This document shows positions 11,355-25,182 of a DNA stretch of 64,000 nt, in pieces. Origin of the DNA: Euonymus europaeus. Taxonomy: Eukaryota; Streptophyta; Magnoliopsida; Celastrales; Celastraceae. A model generated the notes under the pieces. It did no database searches. It saw only the letters and a program-made list of their open reading frames with translations, and was not told the DNA's origin. The translations under genes were made by a program, and so were the position numbers. Each line of letters begins with the position of its first letter. Position 1 is the first letter of the stretch. The DNA is taken from positions 3,906,001 to 3,970,000 of the forward strand of contig OY756970.1 in assembly GCA_963580455.1 (NCBI GenBank). The letters are read 5' to 3'.

Positions 11355-11686
11355 GTACGTGTGTGCGTGTGTGTGTGTCTGTATCTTCTCGCAATCCTTA
11401 AGTACTTGATGTCTATGGATTTTATATATATACTTTTTTTGAGTCAATATATTTCTTCTTTTAGTTGCCTTATTTTGTGATGATTTAATAATTATATGTA
11501 GTGTAAGATAGCCTAGTGAAAGTTGTGGTTGATGTTTGTGCTATCAAGAAATTTTAGTGATAAAAATATTTTTTGATAAATTTGAAGAAACTGAGGGGGA
11601 AAAATTAATTAAAGCAAGTCAAAGATTTAGAGAGAAAAAAGAGAGGAGGAAAATGGTCGAAAAAACCCTTGAGACTAATCCATATT

Positions 11687-11711
11687 ATATATATATATAT
11701 ATATATATATT
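11687..11711. repeat. (AT)n microsatellite
   Basis: Uninterrupted AT dinucleotides, probably length-polymorphic. Confidence 0.95.
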
Positions 11712-12804
11712 TGATCTTATAGTTTTGATAAAAAAATATTGAGTAAAAATTAAGTAGGAAAAAAGGGTAAAAATACCAACAAAAAGCTTAAATCAAAATT
11801 GTGATTATGTGATATTGTTTACACATGAAAGGTGCAGAAGGAAACAATATATATATACACACACTTATGTATCATCATCATTTGATGCATAAGCCCTAGC
11901 TAATCTATTTTGAATTGGGTTTATTCTAATAATTGAATTTGTCCGAGTTACAATAAACAATTGAGTTGGGTGTCACCACACATAAGATTATTAAATAAAT
12001 AAAATAATTACCTGTACAACTGATTCTATGAAATACGTGTAGACCAATCTCTGTATAATATAACAAATGTATAAAACTCAAGAAATTATAAAAATATTAT
12101 ATATAATTTTTTTGACACATGTCATCATATTATTGAATCAACGTCAAATTTTTGCCACGTAAGGAGTTATAAAAAATTAAAAAATACTTGTTATTTAACA
12201 AACAATCACGTCATCATAGTTATTGAAAATATTTGAAAGTACAGAGATTTATTTAATTCGTTTCAGGAATACCGGAACTTGATCGTTTTAGTACTTATCC
12301 TTTTTCTACTACAACATTACTCATTATTTTTAGTTTTTTTTGGTTGATGAGTCGTTTATATGAGTTTTTTTATTATTCTATTTACTCTTTTAAAAGTGTT
12401 TGTAATCTAATACATTCTTAAATATTTGAATCTTTATTCAATAGATCAATAAGGACAAATTTAATATTTTAACTAATTTAAGGACAAGTTTATCCTCTTT
12501 TTCTTTCACATACCCTCTCCTCATCTCCAACGAGCACAACCTTGCCATGAATGAATCTTTGTCATACGGCTACCATTTTTTTCACTTTAATCACCAAAAC
12601 AAAGTTTGGACTTCCAAGAGAAAACTCAACAAACCATAAACGTTTTTGTTCACCGTAGCCACTGAAATCACGAAGAGAGGCTCGTGGTCACCGAAACTTC
12701 TCTCCTTCAATCCAGCCAACTCCGACCACCATTTTAGAAATTGAGGAGATTGTTGAGCTCACAAGCGCAAGTGCTACGATTCTCAACCAATTTCTGGCCG
12801 TATT

Positions 12805-13200
12805 GGTGAGTTTTGTGAAAATTCTTTAAATTCTGATAAGTTTAAGAAATATTTTGATTTTTTTTTTGTTTATTTTTCAAAATCATCATAATTTTTGGTA
12901 GTTTTTTTTTCGTTTAATTTTGAGAAATCTTCTAAATTTTTTTACTTAATTTTGAAGACTCCTTTGAATTGTTTTGACAAGTTTTGCGAAATTCTTTGAA
13001 TTCTAGGTTAATTTGAGAAATCTTATGAATTTTTAGATTTTTTATTTGATTTTAAAAAATCTTTTAATTTTTTTTGATATAATTTATGAAATCCTTTAAA
13101 TTTTGTTACTTAATTTTGAAAACTCACTTGATTTGATTTGGTGAGTTTTACGAAATCTTTTGAATTCTAGATAAGTTTGAGAAATCCTCTGAGTTCATTA
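12805..13200. repeat. Degenerate tandem repeat, period about 165 bp
   Basis: Three related blocks begin near 12811, 12982 and 13142, for example 'gttttgcgaaattctttga' and 'gttttacgaaatcttttga', each followed by 'aagtttgagaaatc'-like sequence. They are old and diverged. Confidence 0.6.
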
Positions 13201-14527
13201 AGAAGATTTGACGAATGAACATTTAAACATATCAATCATGGATCTTATTGGAAAGAGTTTTTGCGTTGAATCTCAATATATATGTTTTTAAAAAATTCGA
13301 GTAGTATTTTGAGAACGAAAAATGTTTTGAAGTTTTTAAAAGAAAAAATAATTTTTTTAAATGATATCAATATATGTCATAAATATGAAAATTTATTAAA
13401 ATAATGACACTTTTATCAAAACTACTCCAATGAAATATACATTTTCATTAAAATAATTAGTGGGAAATTTCCTTATTCGTCATGTGAAACCACCATCAGA
13501 TTTAGTGGGTGACATCTCACAAAGTTTGTGGTGCGCATAGTGTTTGCATTACTTGCATTGAATCCGCATCAGATATCCAAATCGAGCATCAGATATCCAA
13601 GGTGCTTACAGATGGCTGGGACCCACGCAGCATGTTCACCAAGTATACATCATCCACGCGGCCTGTCATGTAGGCTGTGAGATGTTTTCGATCTTTTCCG
13701 ATGCAAACATTTCACCTTCATGAAATCCTATTGGATGGAAAAACGAAAACTTTTTAAATCTATAAAACATCTCACCTTATTTTAATTAAAAATTATTATA
13801 AAAATATAAAATACATATGTCATCCCCATATTTAAAAAAAATAAAAAAAATTGAATGTAAAATATCATGAATAATTGAATTAATAATTCAAGATATAATT
13901 TTAAAATATAAATAATTTAAGATAAATTATTATAAATCTAAAATAAAATTAATTTTGAACCATGATGATAACGAGATATTTCTTTTTCTTTAAAAAAATC
14001 AAATTTATTTCATAAATCTCAAAAATCACACTTAACAACACTGAAATGATCTAAAAATTTAAAAATTTCAATAGAAGAATTACAAGTCGGAGAATAATTT
14101 CCAACAAATAAAAAAAAAATTAAAACTAAAATGGATCTCATCGGAATGCAGTAATGCACCGGATTAAACAGCTAGAACTAAACAAAAACAACACTTACTA
14201 CAACCTTAGATCTGGAACATGGACATGGATCTTCCCTCAGATACTTTTCCTTTTACAGATGTGAGGGTTATTTTATTTTTTTCAGAAGTGTTACATACTT
14301 TATCAATAATATAATATATTGTTCTTCATTACTTCTCCACTTAATAATAATAATAATAATAATTAAATCAGCAGTAGTAGTTGATGCTGATCATTCTTTA
14401 GATTCTTCCATACCGTTATGTTGTGCGCTTCTTTTATTAACGGTTCAATCCAGAGAAGCAGCTTCGATTCCTTGTTCATTTATTGTGTGATTAGATAGAT
14501 AGTATTGCTTACTAGGTCAACAGAGAA

Positions 14528-17500
14528 ATGGAGTCTCGCACAAAGCGGCAATCGGAGGTACTTTCTTCATCTCCTTGTCTTGTTTATTGCTTTTTTTTGT
14601 ATTTATTGTTCATGTTGAAGGAATTGCAGAGAAATTGCGCTGAAAACTGTTGTTTGGCTTGGTGGTGCCTACAGCTTCTATGGGCTCGTGTGGTCATGCG
14701 CAAGTGGCTCAACATCAGCGCCAAAGATTCTGATTACAGCGCAGACGATCCAGATTCTGACTATGAATATGGCGAAGGTAACGCTAATACGCCCCCAACA
14801 ATTACTACCCCCAGCAACTCCAATTTCGGTAACTTTTGACTGCCTTGAAAGGGGTTTTTTAAAATCTTCACTTTTTCTTGGATGTGATGTTGCTTTTGGG
14901 GATATTTCTTTCTTGATTTTTCTTTTAACTCGAAACCTAAAGTGAAGTTTTTCTGCTCTATTTTTTTTTTTTTGTATAGCGTATGATGAATGGGAGCGGA
15001 ATTTGCCGACTGAGCAGGGTGATTTTAATGGTAATGTTGTCTCTGCTGTTTTGCTGAAATGTTGTACTTTGTTGTATGATGGTATAGAGCAGTTGCAGAT
15101 AGTTGAATTTGAAGGAAGCAATTTTGCAACTGTGAGCCTGAATTTTTAATTGTTACTTTTCCAATTTTGCTGCTAACATAAGGGACATCTTGTCTTATAT
15201 GATTCTTAATGCATGTTTACCATGAATTTTCTTTCACCTATATGGATTCAATTTGCGAATCAGCATATTTATTATGAAAAAATATATTCTCAATTCCATT
15301 GGTAGGCAAAGGCAGCTTTAGGGCCTTCTATTTTTGTGCTACCGAAATAGAGCCAGGACTACCATAGATCTTCATACAAAAATCTTCATTTAGTTAATTC
15401 GCAGTAAAAAGTTAATGGATTTACCACTAGTTTGTTTTGCTGGTTAAGTAATTGTTGAAACTCACAATGGAATTTACTATAGAATAGTTTTTTGTGAAGA
15501 TTATGGAAAAGAAAGCATTGCTCACTTCATTAATGATGAAGCACTTGGATCAATGGATTAGAAAAGCATAGGCCAATCGTCTTTGGTCCTGATAATTTTT
15601 AGTCGTTTACATCTTTAACACATCGTCTATGTTTTGCATTCTAAAATAAGTTATACATGGTGTGGTTGTGCTGCATCTATGTTGATTCCCAGATGATTTA
15701 TTTGATTTTTGGCAACTTCAAATCTTGTGAAGGGCTTTTGTAGTGAAGTATTCATCATTTTCTCTTTGTTGATTCTTTTGCATAATTCTTTGGGTTTTTT
15801 TCGACTTTAGATAGCCTTCCAAAGATAAGAAGACGGACTTCCGAAACTTTTAGGGCACAGTATATAGATACAAAGGAACTCAGGTAAAATTCCCTCTATT
15901 TTGATTACGTTAAATTAAGTCAGTAATCTATGGCTGCTTTGTTTTTGAACATTTTAAACTTCTGTTTTGTCAGTTTAAGTTTGTTAAACGTGTTTTCTTA
16001 CATGAATTTTTTTTAGAATTCGTGTTGGCACATGGAATGTCGGAGGACAAGTTCCACCTGACGACCTAGACATTGATGATTGGATCAACATCAACGAACC
16101 CGCTGACATTTATGTGCTTGGGTAAGCAATGGCCAATGTTGTGCTCTTATGGTCTTACCCTCACTAGTTATCAATTTCTTAAAAGAAAAATGTGCAGCCC
16201 TGACGTCTAACTTTTATCAGATTTGTTTTTTCTTCTGATTCCTCATTAGTTGTTATTTGAGCTCTTATATCTCATTAAAATTTCTTTTATTATTTCCATG
16301 TCATTCTGTATCATCTTTCTGTTTATTGAAAGCATGACACATTACCCTTTGTTTGGTTACTTGTTAGTCTCTTTCAGTTTTTTCTGTCCTATCCAGAAAT
16401 TATGATTGTTACTTCATGTTTGCAGAATACAGGAAATCGTACCACTAAATGCTGGGAATATATTTGGTGCAGAAGATAACCGTCCCGTTGCAAAGTGGGA
16501 AAACATCATTCGTGAAACATTAAATCGAATTCGACCTTCAACAAGGAAGGCCAAAAGTTTTAGTGATCCCCCATCCCCATCAAAGTTTAGACCATCTGAA
16601 GATATCCCGGATATAGAAGAACAAATATTTCTTGAGAGTGATAGTGACATTGGTGAGGAAATTTATCCCTTAGATGATGACTCCAACAGTTACGGTGAAG
16701 TCAAGGCTGGCCCAGTCAATTGCGAAAACAACTTCAAGAGTTCTGAACTAGACTGCATTGAGAGTGGGAATTTAGATATGTCAGAACAGAATTTGCAGAG
16801 GCAGTTTTTTTCTCCAAAGAAACTGGATAGATTGAATTGCCTCCGAACAGAAGATTGTACAAATAACGTAGAAGTGCCAGCAGCCCAAAGAATTGAAAAA
16901 TTAACTAGAATGTTAAGCAACTCTGAAAGGATTGGTTTGAGCTGGCCGGAGCCTCCCCGAGACTTGTTGTCTCAGCATGTTTTAGAGAGGAAAAATACCT
17001 TCAAATCTGTTAAATCTTTTAACGCATCCAAGAGTTTCAAAAAATATAATTCTTTTAAATCATTCACCAATGAGGTGTCGCCTGCAATAGCTTTACTTGC
17101 AGAACTCGACCTTGAATCTCTCATGAATCGGAAAAGAAGGTCTTCATATGTAAGGATAGTTAGTAAGCAGATGGTTGGGATTTGTCTCACTATATGGGTT
17201 CGGAGGAGCTTGCGCAGACATATTCAGAACCTAATGGTGTCTACTGTTGGTGTTGGTGTTATGGGTTATATTGGGAACAAGGTTTGTTTTCTAAACTAAC
17301 TTGGCATTCCACTTTTGTTTATTCTCATAAATCAAGTCTTCTTTTCATTTAGAAGAATACATTTTTTGAAAATGTAATTTCGTTTTCATTTACTCCTATG
17401 ACTTTGAGGTTTTATTGAATTGCTCACAAGCAATATGTACATTTGTATTACAAAATCTTTTCATCGCCCTTTAACTAAAATAGATTTTGTATAACCGATT

Positions 17501-20500
17501 AAATGAAATGTTTTTTGGCTCATTCATATCACTAACTTCCACGAGTAAAGTTACTTCACTACATCCTAGGAGTCACAAGTTCAAATTCTGAAAACAACTC
17601 TCCATTAAGGGAGGTTGTATAAGTCCAACATTGCCTCCTTTGTAGGAGTTGCTTACATTTTATTTAACTAGTACCTTGTGTTGGAGAAGTTTGGATTAGA
17701 TTTGTTCACCGGGATGTGCTGTCTTTTTGTTGTTTGTGAGATTACTTCCATTTTAATCAACTTAGAAATTTTCATTAAGATCTTCATGTTGGTATTTAGT
17801 AGTAAAATTTATACATGCAGTGGTTGAAAAGGATAATTGATGTGAAATTGAGGGGTGGGGGTTTTGGTTAGAAGGAGTAAAATTTACACATGCAGCGGTT
17901 GAAAAGGATAATTGATGTGAAATTGAGGATACCTTGCTTGTATCCTTTTGAGGCTATAGGGTAGACAAGAAAAACTTGTATGATATTTTGCATTTAGGGA
18001 AGTAAATGTACGAGTAGTTTATTTGAGATGGCCTTGTTCTAACATTTTTGCTTGTTTCTGTTTCCAAATCCATTATTACCTTTATTATGGTGTTACTATG
18101 TGAGACTTCTTCAAATAGCGCAATGGTTTTCAATCTTCCAGGGATCAGTGTCTGTCAGCATGTCCATATATCAGACACTATTTTGCTTTGTATGTACTCA
18201 CCTTACATCAGGTGAAAAAGATGGAGATGAACTGAAAAGAAATGCTGATGTGCATGAAATACATAGAAGAACTCAATTCCGTCCAGTCTCCAGCATCGGC
18301 CTGCCCAAAAGTATTTATGATCATGAGTGAGTATAGCCCATCATTTTTTAGCACGAAGAACTGATTTGTTTCTGCATACTTGCACTCACAATCCTTGAAG
18401 TTCAAATTTTTGAATACTGCATATATCAGGTTCTATTTTTTTTTAACGGAAGTTGAGGTTCTCTGTATTTTTGTTATGCATTATAAACTAAAGAGGAAGA
18501 CAAACCTCTTGGTCTCTGTAGTTGTTGTTGATTAAGATGTGTGAAAAGAACTCTCCTTCAATGAAGATATACTCTCTTCTTTGTTTTTTTGTTTGTGGAT
18601 ATAGATCCAAGCATGTGTACTGGGGAAGTTAACCCAATGTATTATATGTTAGGGTTAATATTTAGAACTGATAATTAAGAACATGGTTGAAGTCTCCAGT
18701 CATGAATGGACAGATGTTCATTTTGTCAGGTTATGACAGATGTTCATTTTGTCAGGTTATTAGTCATATACTGTTATGTTGCTTTTAAAACTTGCAGTGC
18801 CTTTTATTCATCCTGCATCAACATCAACATTTCTGTGTGATGACATCTATGAATGTTGATAAAATCATTCCTACATATAACATGATAATTTGTAATGTCA
18901 AGTAAGAACTGGGTTTTTTCTTTGCTTTGTTCTGTGTGTTAAGTAGCACTTTTTGTTTGAGGATAATTACTAGCTGTTCCTTTCCACGTCCTGATTTGAA
19001 AGATTAAAGTTTAATGAAGAACTTCACAGAAAGGTGGAAAAAGAAATAATATCCAGTTTGGCAAAAAAAGAATAAATTCACTCCTGCATATAACATGATA
19101 ATTTGCAATGTCAAGTAAGAACTGGGTTTTTTCTTTGCTTTGTTCTGTGGGTTAAGTAGCACTTTTTTTTTGATAATGACTAGCTGTTCCTTTCCATGTC
19201 CAGATTTGAAAGATTAAAGTTTAATGAAGAACTTAACAGAAAGGCGGAAAAAGAAATAATATCCAATTTGGCAAAAAAAGAATTATTTCTTTAAATACGT
19301 AAGGGTTTCATATTAAAGACTGGCATGGCCATGTGAACTGGGCACACTGGAAAAAATAAAGTTCGCAGTTGGGAACTTCGCTAGGGACATTCTTAAGTTC
19401 CATAATTTTGTGTCGTAAGTGCCATCTGATTTTTAGACAGTTATTTGTTGTTCTTATATCTACTTTGCCAGTGCAAAGACCAAAGTTCAATGAAGAAAAA
19501 TTATGGAAAAATAAGTTATAATTTTAAGTGCTTAACTCATATTATAGGCTAGCATTGACTTAGTGAACCGGGACACTGGAAAGAATAACATTGGCCTCTG
19601 TAAACTTCAGTAGTGCCATTCTTCAATTCCACATAAATGTAGAGAATTATAAGTGATTGTTAATGTTCCTGTCAAAATTTTCTTATTCTGGTTCTCATTC
19701 TCCCTTCTCAAGGGAGGCCTTGACACATGGTTTTCTATGTATATTAAACTTGATGTGAAAAAAGATCAGTTTGGTTATTTTTTATTTCACTGGTTTTTGT
19801 GGAATGGATCTTCTACTTTGGAAGAAATGCTTTACCGAATGACTTTATTATATATGCAGAAGAATAATTTGGTTGGGGGATCTGAACTATCGTATTAACT
19901 TTTCATACGCGAAAGTACGTGAACTTATCTCCGAAAAGGAGTGGTCCAAGTTGGTGGAGAGGGACCAGGTAGGTCAGAAATCGTTAGTAAGGTTTGAATT
20001 ATAACAAAATATACGCCCATTAATTTAATATTCAGTATTTTACTGAAAATTTAGCACTTTAGTCAATGTGTTATTCACAGTTTTTTGGTTAACACTCAAC
20101 TCCACATATAACAGACTTTACTTTGCTAATTATCTCACCAAAATTGATGTGCCTAAATTTTTTCATACAGTTCATGTGTTTTGCTTGTGTCGTAGCAGTA
20201 TGCGCTTGATAAAAAAAAATTCAATGATTTGCTATCAATGGTCACCAACACCCCCTGCCTCACCAAAATTGATGTGCCTAAATTTTTTCATACAGTTCAT
20301 GTGCTTTGCTTGTATCGTAACGGTATGCGCTTGATAAAAAAAATTTCAATGATTTGCTATCAGTGGTCACCAACATCCCCTGCCTTCCAAAACTCTACGT
20401 ATTCATGCATGGATCTAATTTCACGCACTCATTCGTGTTTACACTCTAAAATTCAAGATTATAATTGCTGTCAATTTAACAAACAGCATGATTCATACAT

Positions 20501-22697
20501 CTGCTTCTGAAGTTCTGTGAAATTTATTTCTTCATATATAAGCTCAACTCGGGAGAATAGAAGAGACGGTTCTAGGAGCGATAGCTAAAAACAGAACTTT
20601 TATTACTAGTTTTTTCACTTTTTGTTTTGATTGCCTGTTGATGCACAGCTGATGGACGAATCACTGAACTATTCACACTAGTGTACAGATGTAACTGTTA
20701 ACATGTGGGTAATACAATTTCCTTTTCCCTAACAGGTGTTGTGTGTGAGAGAATTGAGTGTGAGACATGTCCAAAATTATTACAGTTAGAAAATATTATT
20801 ATGTTCTGTTTTTTTTTTGGACTAATCATAGATGTCATTTAAGGGTTTAACCTTTTTGATGTGATATGCACGTAACCATATGAGTAATATGAATACACAC
20901 TAGTGTCGTTTTTATGTTTTAACATATTTATTCAACTCCTGTCCAAAGGCTTGAGAGGTGGGCGGGTTAGAATGAAAAATCCATATTTCTATCACAGTCC
21001 CTTTCTTCATAATCAATGTCTTATATTTTTATGATTGTTATTCTTAAAACCCTTAATCGCTTTCCCAAAAAAAAAAAACACTTCTTTGGCAGATGTGTGA
21101 ATTGTGATGCAACATTTAAGCTGTGTAAATATCCATTACACTTTAAGTCTAGTTTTTTCATCTAATGCTATTTTTCGCAAACTTTCGTTACGTGATCGGG
21201 GATTCCTGATCTTCTCAAATAAGTAATACCTATCTCCCATCAGCCATTCTAATAAACAAATTGATTTAGTGTGGAGTAAGACTTCTATGGTCAGAATTTA
21301 TTAAAGGGGCATTGAGCGGGTGCAACCTAACAAAATTCATATTATGGTCATGCCATTTACCTTTTTAGTATGACATTAGAGTCGCTAGAACAGATACTTA
21401 AGCTTTGAATTTGTCGCTGTTGGCAGCTTGTACGAGAGCTGAGAAAATGTCGTGCATTTGATGGATGGTCTGAGGGTGCTTTAACTTTTCCACCAACATA
21501 TAAGTATGAGCTAAATTCTGAGAACTATTATGGGGAGGATCCGAAGTCTGGGAGGCGTACTCCGGCATGGTATACTTCTGCGACCCAGTGGGTATTAATT
21601 TTTAATGACTTAATAGTGTCTAAATAAATCCTTAAGATCTGTTGCTGCATTGATATTTAATACTGATGCATTTTAATTTTAGGCACTATAATAGTGTACA
21701 TAAATTTATGCATTCGATCTTATGATTTTGTGCTACAAATTTGTAAGCAAGTCATTACCATGACAACTGAACATCATAATGTCTTTTGCTTATGATAGAA
21801 CACATTTTCTTATTCTAACGGAACAGTAGTGGCTGGAATGCGTTTGTAAGTGACTCATATACGATGGACTCTTCTAATATTGCAATGATAAACCATCCAA
21901 CAAGATTAAAGTCCTTCATTGCTTCTGTCTGTGTCTTTTGTTTTGCAATTTGACTATTTGAGGCATCTACTGGCCCTTTGAATGATTAAATTCCATTATT
22001 TTGCCTACTTCATAATATATGCAGTTAAAAACTAATTGACATGTACTTTTGAAGTTACATGCCTGTTAATTCTTTCAGAATTCAGATGTTTGAAATCACC
22101 TACAATGGAATCTGAAAATTACACTTGCATGATTGATACATTTTCAGTATCCTTGTAACAACAAAATATGTACAATTTTTAATTTTAGTCTCGTCTATTT
22201 GTTACACTTGAGAAACATTTGGCAAAGTTAGAAGAAATTTTAGTGCTTGCAAGGATGAAATGGCATATTGTCAAAGAACTATTTGTTATCCATTTTTCCT
22301 AGTTAACCTCTGACTCTGAGCCATGATGAAGGGGATTACGACTCATTTCTATTTTCTCTTATAAATTCATGCAGTCCCCAAATTATTTGGGAGTAAGGGT
22401 TTGAGGATGTTAGTGCTATTATTTATTTATATAATCTAATGATGCTTGAAACAACTATGTTTTTTAATTTGAATATATATTTTTTATTTTAGGTGTGATC
22501 GCATCCTTTCGTACGGGAAGGGAATGAGGTTGCTGAGTTACAAAAGGACTGAGCTTAAACTTTCTGATCATCGTCCCGTGTCTGCCACATATATGGCTGA
22601 GGTTGAGGTGCTTTCTTCTAGGAAGCTACAGAGGGCACTCACATTTACAGATGCTGAAATTGACAGTACAGAAGTTGTAGCAGACTTGGATTATTGA
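14528..22697 (+). CDS. Type I inositol polyphosphate 5-phosphatase
   Basis: Ten exons: 14528-14557, 14675-14777, 14980-15030, 15811-15883, 16017-16121, 16426-17281, 18142-18326, 19860-19968, 21427-21569, 22493-22697. All introns are GT-AG and phase is kept throughout, giving 619 residues and a TGA stop. The enzyme removes the 5-phosphate from soluble inositol phosphates and/or phosphoinositides, lowering the InsP3 signal. Catalytic motifs are in order: TWNVGG (about 91-96), the metal-binding Glu of GIQEIVPLNAGN (124), CTHLTSGE (424), WLGDLNYRI (472-480), PAWCDRIL (550-557) and SDHRPV (576-581). The N-terminus 'WARVVMRKWLNI' and a long Ser-rich insert (about 130-360) are type I features. GIQE replaces the usual GFQE. 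The Arabidopsis paralogue was not assigned. Confidence 0.95.
17816..17930. repeat. Direct repeat, 75-bp spacing, in 5-phosphatase intron 6
   Basis: 'ggttgaaaaggataattgat' and the bases after it recur 75 bp apart (near 17820 and 17895), with one mismatch at the 'tgcagtgg/tgcagcgg' position. Confidence 0.85.
18866..19290. repeat. 213-bp tandem duplication in 5-phosphatase intron 7
   Basis: 18866-19078 and 19079-about 19290 are roughly 93% identical by eye. The shared core includes 'aagtaagaactgggtttttt' and 'taaagtttaatgaagaact'. It lies between exons 7 and 8 and does not touch a splice site. Confidence 0.9.
20134..20393. repeat. 125-bp tandem duplication in 5-phosphatase intron 8
   Basis: 'ctcaccaaaattgatgtgcc' begins both units (20134 and 20259), and the rest differs at only a few positions. 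Confidence 0.9.
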
Positions 22698-24515
22698 TTA
22701 TCTGAATGCTGGTTGAGACTAGATCAGGTGAGGAAGTCGTGTCTAATCTTAACTACATAAGCAGCATATGTTTCAATTTCCTCTTTTTCTTGATAATTAA
22801 TGTTCATTATTATTATAATTTTTTTTTTCATTAGCATGAGAGGGGAATAAAACTTTGGTTTAAGGTGGGGAAAAATAAAACACAACAGAAATATGATGGC
22901 GAAGAAAATAGAAGCATGAAAACCAATGAAACAGCTTAGAGGAGAAAAATAATAAGAAACTTCTACTGAGATCCTTAAAGAAACAAGTTAAGATGGTGTC
23001 AGATAGTTGAGAATGGCATATGCTTTTAGACCAGATTACAATATGTCATCGGTTTGAAGTTCTTTAGGGACTCAAGTCAGGGAGTAAGGCCATCTGTGCA
23101 TTTTGCCTTAGCTATAAAATCCAGTTATGCTTGAATACACTAGTCAGGAAACCCAATACCAGATCTCTATTTGTCAAGTGGACCATTTCATTACTTCCCC
23201 ATAATCTATGCAAGGCTTTTAATTTTAGGTGGATTGAAAAGTGTTCCTGTCGGATCTTCTTGTGATGTGACATCCAGAGACGCTGTCGAAATAATTAAAT
23301 CATGGATATGCACTATTGTCCATCCATACTAGGACATATTGTGCCATACAGTCCCACAACCTGATCTGGAACTCAGTCGTCAAGGGCCTCTTAGTAATCT
23401 TGCTTTAAATAATGGAAGAGTATGGTATTCAGTAAATCATAAAAGTAATGGGAACGAACAATATGTATTATTAGTGAATACTAACTGTGACTTTATGCAG
23501 TTTTGGCGGACTGCAAGGCAATAGGTGCATTTTTGTATGGGATCAGTTTAAGCTTTATGTGAGTCTTTTACACAACTCTAGACTCGAGAAACATAATATA
23601 ACTATATTTGTCAAGGCCACTGCTGCATTTCTAGTTCCTCTCATCTCTGCTGCTTCATAGAATCATAGTGAACTTATGTGGTCTATTCTTCAGTGAGAGA
23701 CCTAGCTCTAGTGATTGGTTTCTGGTTTTCAGAAATTTGTAAAATATTTTACTTTAATGCTTTATTGATGATGATGCTTCGTTCATATGTAAAGTTTGAT
23801 ATTAGGAAAATTTTCTCTTATGTAAAGCCTTGTTTTGGATATCCAGAGCGCCACCTGGTATTTGAATTTCTGCATATTTTCCAAACTTGATCGAAAGTCG
23901 TATTTAGATCATTAAAACCATCTATATGTTTGTTAAATATGGTTTGCAGTTGGTTTCACTTTCACCTCTGTCATTCATTTAATCCCGAACGGAGGATGAC
24001 GTTGAGATGACTCGAAATTTCATGATACTTCCATTCAATGTATCTCGCTTGATGTAGGCCTTTCTATCTTATGCAGGATATGTCAAGGGTGGCTAACTCT
24101 CACGGACTTTGGCAAAAATAGAGAGTTCTAGCTCCAACAATTCTCGATCTCGTTTACGGTTGACCACATATTAGATTCATTTATTTGATTTCTCATTCTA
24201 TTACAAATATTGTACATTGCAGTTACTATGTAAATTTGTTAGTTATAGCCAATGGGAGTTTCACAATTAGGTTTACAGTCTTACAGAAGCAAAGCAGATT
24301 GGTGATATGGGGCTTGGTTTGGGTGTGTCAATTTGTATAATTTGATCTCATAGCATGTTTGCCTTTTAAGGATTAAATACTAGTAGATGCATGGCCCTTT
24401 GTGACGACATGCTGTAGAAGTTGTCTTCCAGAACCTTCTCTCTGTATTTCTCTCTTAACATTGTTTGGTGGGTGTAATTTTTGTTGCATGAATAAAATTT
24501 TCTTTACCATCTCTC
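22698..24515 (+). other. Probable 3' untranslated region of the 5-phosphatase gene
   Basis: No supported coding sequence was seen. AG-ended tracts at about 23500 and 24077 and a GT after 22727 suggest alternative 3' splicing, but this is inference. The first good poly(A) signal context is at 24491. Short frames such as 23339-23524 show no family motif. Confidence 0.45.
24491..24496 (+). terminator. Candidate poly(A) signal AATAAA
   Basis: Canonical hexamer in a T-rich context, followed by pyrimidine-rich sequence. It would define the end of the upstream gene, about 100 bp before the pararetrovirus-derived block. Confidence 0.5.
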
Positions 24516-24928
24516 TCTCTTTTGTTGTTATATTTGGCACTTGCGATATTCAGAGAGTCTTAATAAACAATCTGATATAAAGTGGAATTGTAATAACGGT
24601 AATAATATAAATTAAATAAATTGCATAAGCAAGAATTTAAAGAGCATTAGGCGGTAGAACCGGCCATCGATATTGAAATGCAAAATTTAAAGACCTAAAT
24701 TTAAAGAAAGATAAGAACATTAGGTGGTTGCAAAATTGAATTGAAGAATTGAAAGGCATAAATTAAATAAACTTGAATTTTATGTAAGCATTGGACTTAC
24801 AGATTTTCGATTTTTTGAAGCTACTCTACGAACACTTGAGAGGAAGGTTTTACAATTGAGATAAAGGTTTTCCAAACTAAAACTAAAGCTTCGAAGTAGG
24901 CTTGAGAAAACCAACTAAGGACTACTCC

Positions 24929-24937
24929 TTATATAGA
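24929..24937 (-). promoter_or_regulatory. Candidate TATA box of the viral promoter (- strand)
   Basis: Read on the - strand the sequence is TCTATATAAGG, followed by a pyrimidine/adenine-rich leader toward lower coordinates, as in caulimovirid pregenomic promoters. Imperfect direct repeats lie 250-480 bp upstream of it. Inference from position and composition. Confidence 0.4.
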
Positions 24938-25182
24938 AGGAGAGACTAAGGGTAAAACAAAATTAAAATGATTACAATAGCTACAAGACATGGAAAAGTA
25001 ACTATAATAGTGAATTTTGTCTTCCTCTTATGTTTTTATGGAAAAACATGTCTTTTGTATTCACTTTGTTTTCTACTATGCTTTTATGGGAAAACAATAG
25101 TATTTTGTCTTTTATCAGCATGTCACCATCTTTTGTTGGTTTTACTAAATGGTAAAATTGGAACCCAAAAAGGCATTATAGG

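Larger units (their letters stand above)
11355..14527. other. Long non-coding stretch, possible first intron
   Basis: It contains an (AT)n run at 11687-11711, a degenerate tandem repeat at 12805-13200, a 110-bp piece related to the Mutator-like arm family at about 13236-13345, and a (TAA)n run at 14342-14362. The stretch 12500-12800 is less AT-biased but has no supported frame. Confidence 0.55.

Noticed and set aside
16414..17190. Antisense frames across 5-phosphatase exon 6
   Set aside because: Shadows of a well-supported coding exon on the other strand.
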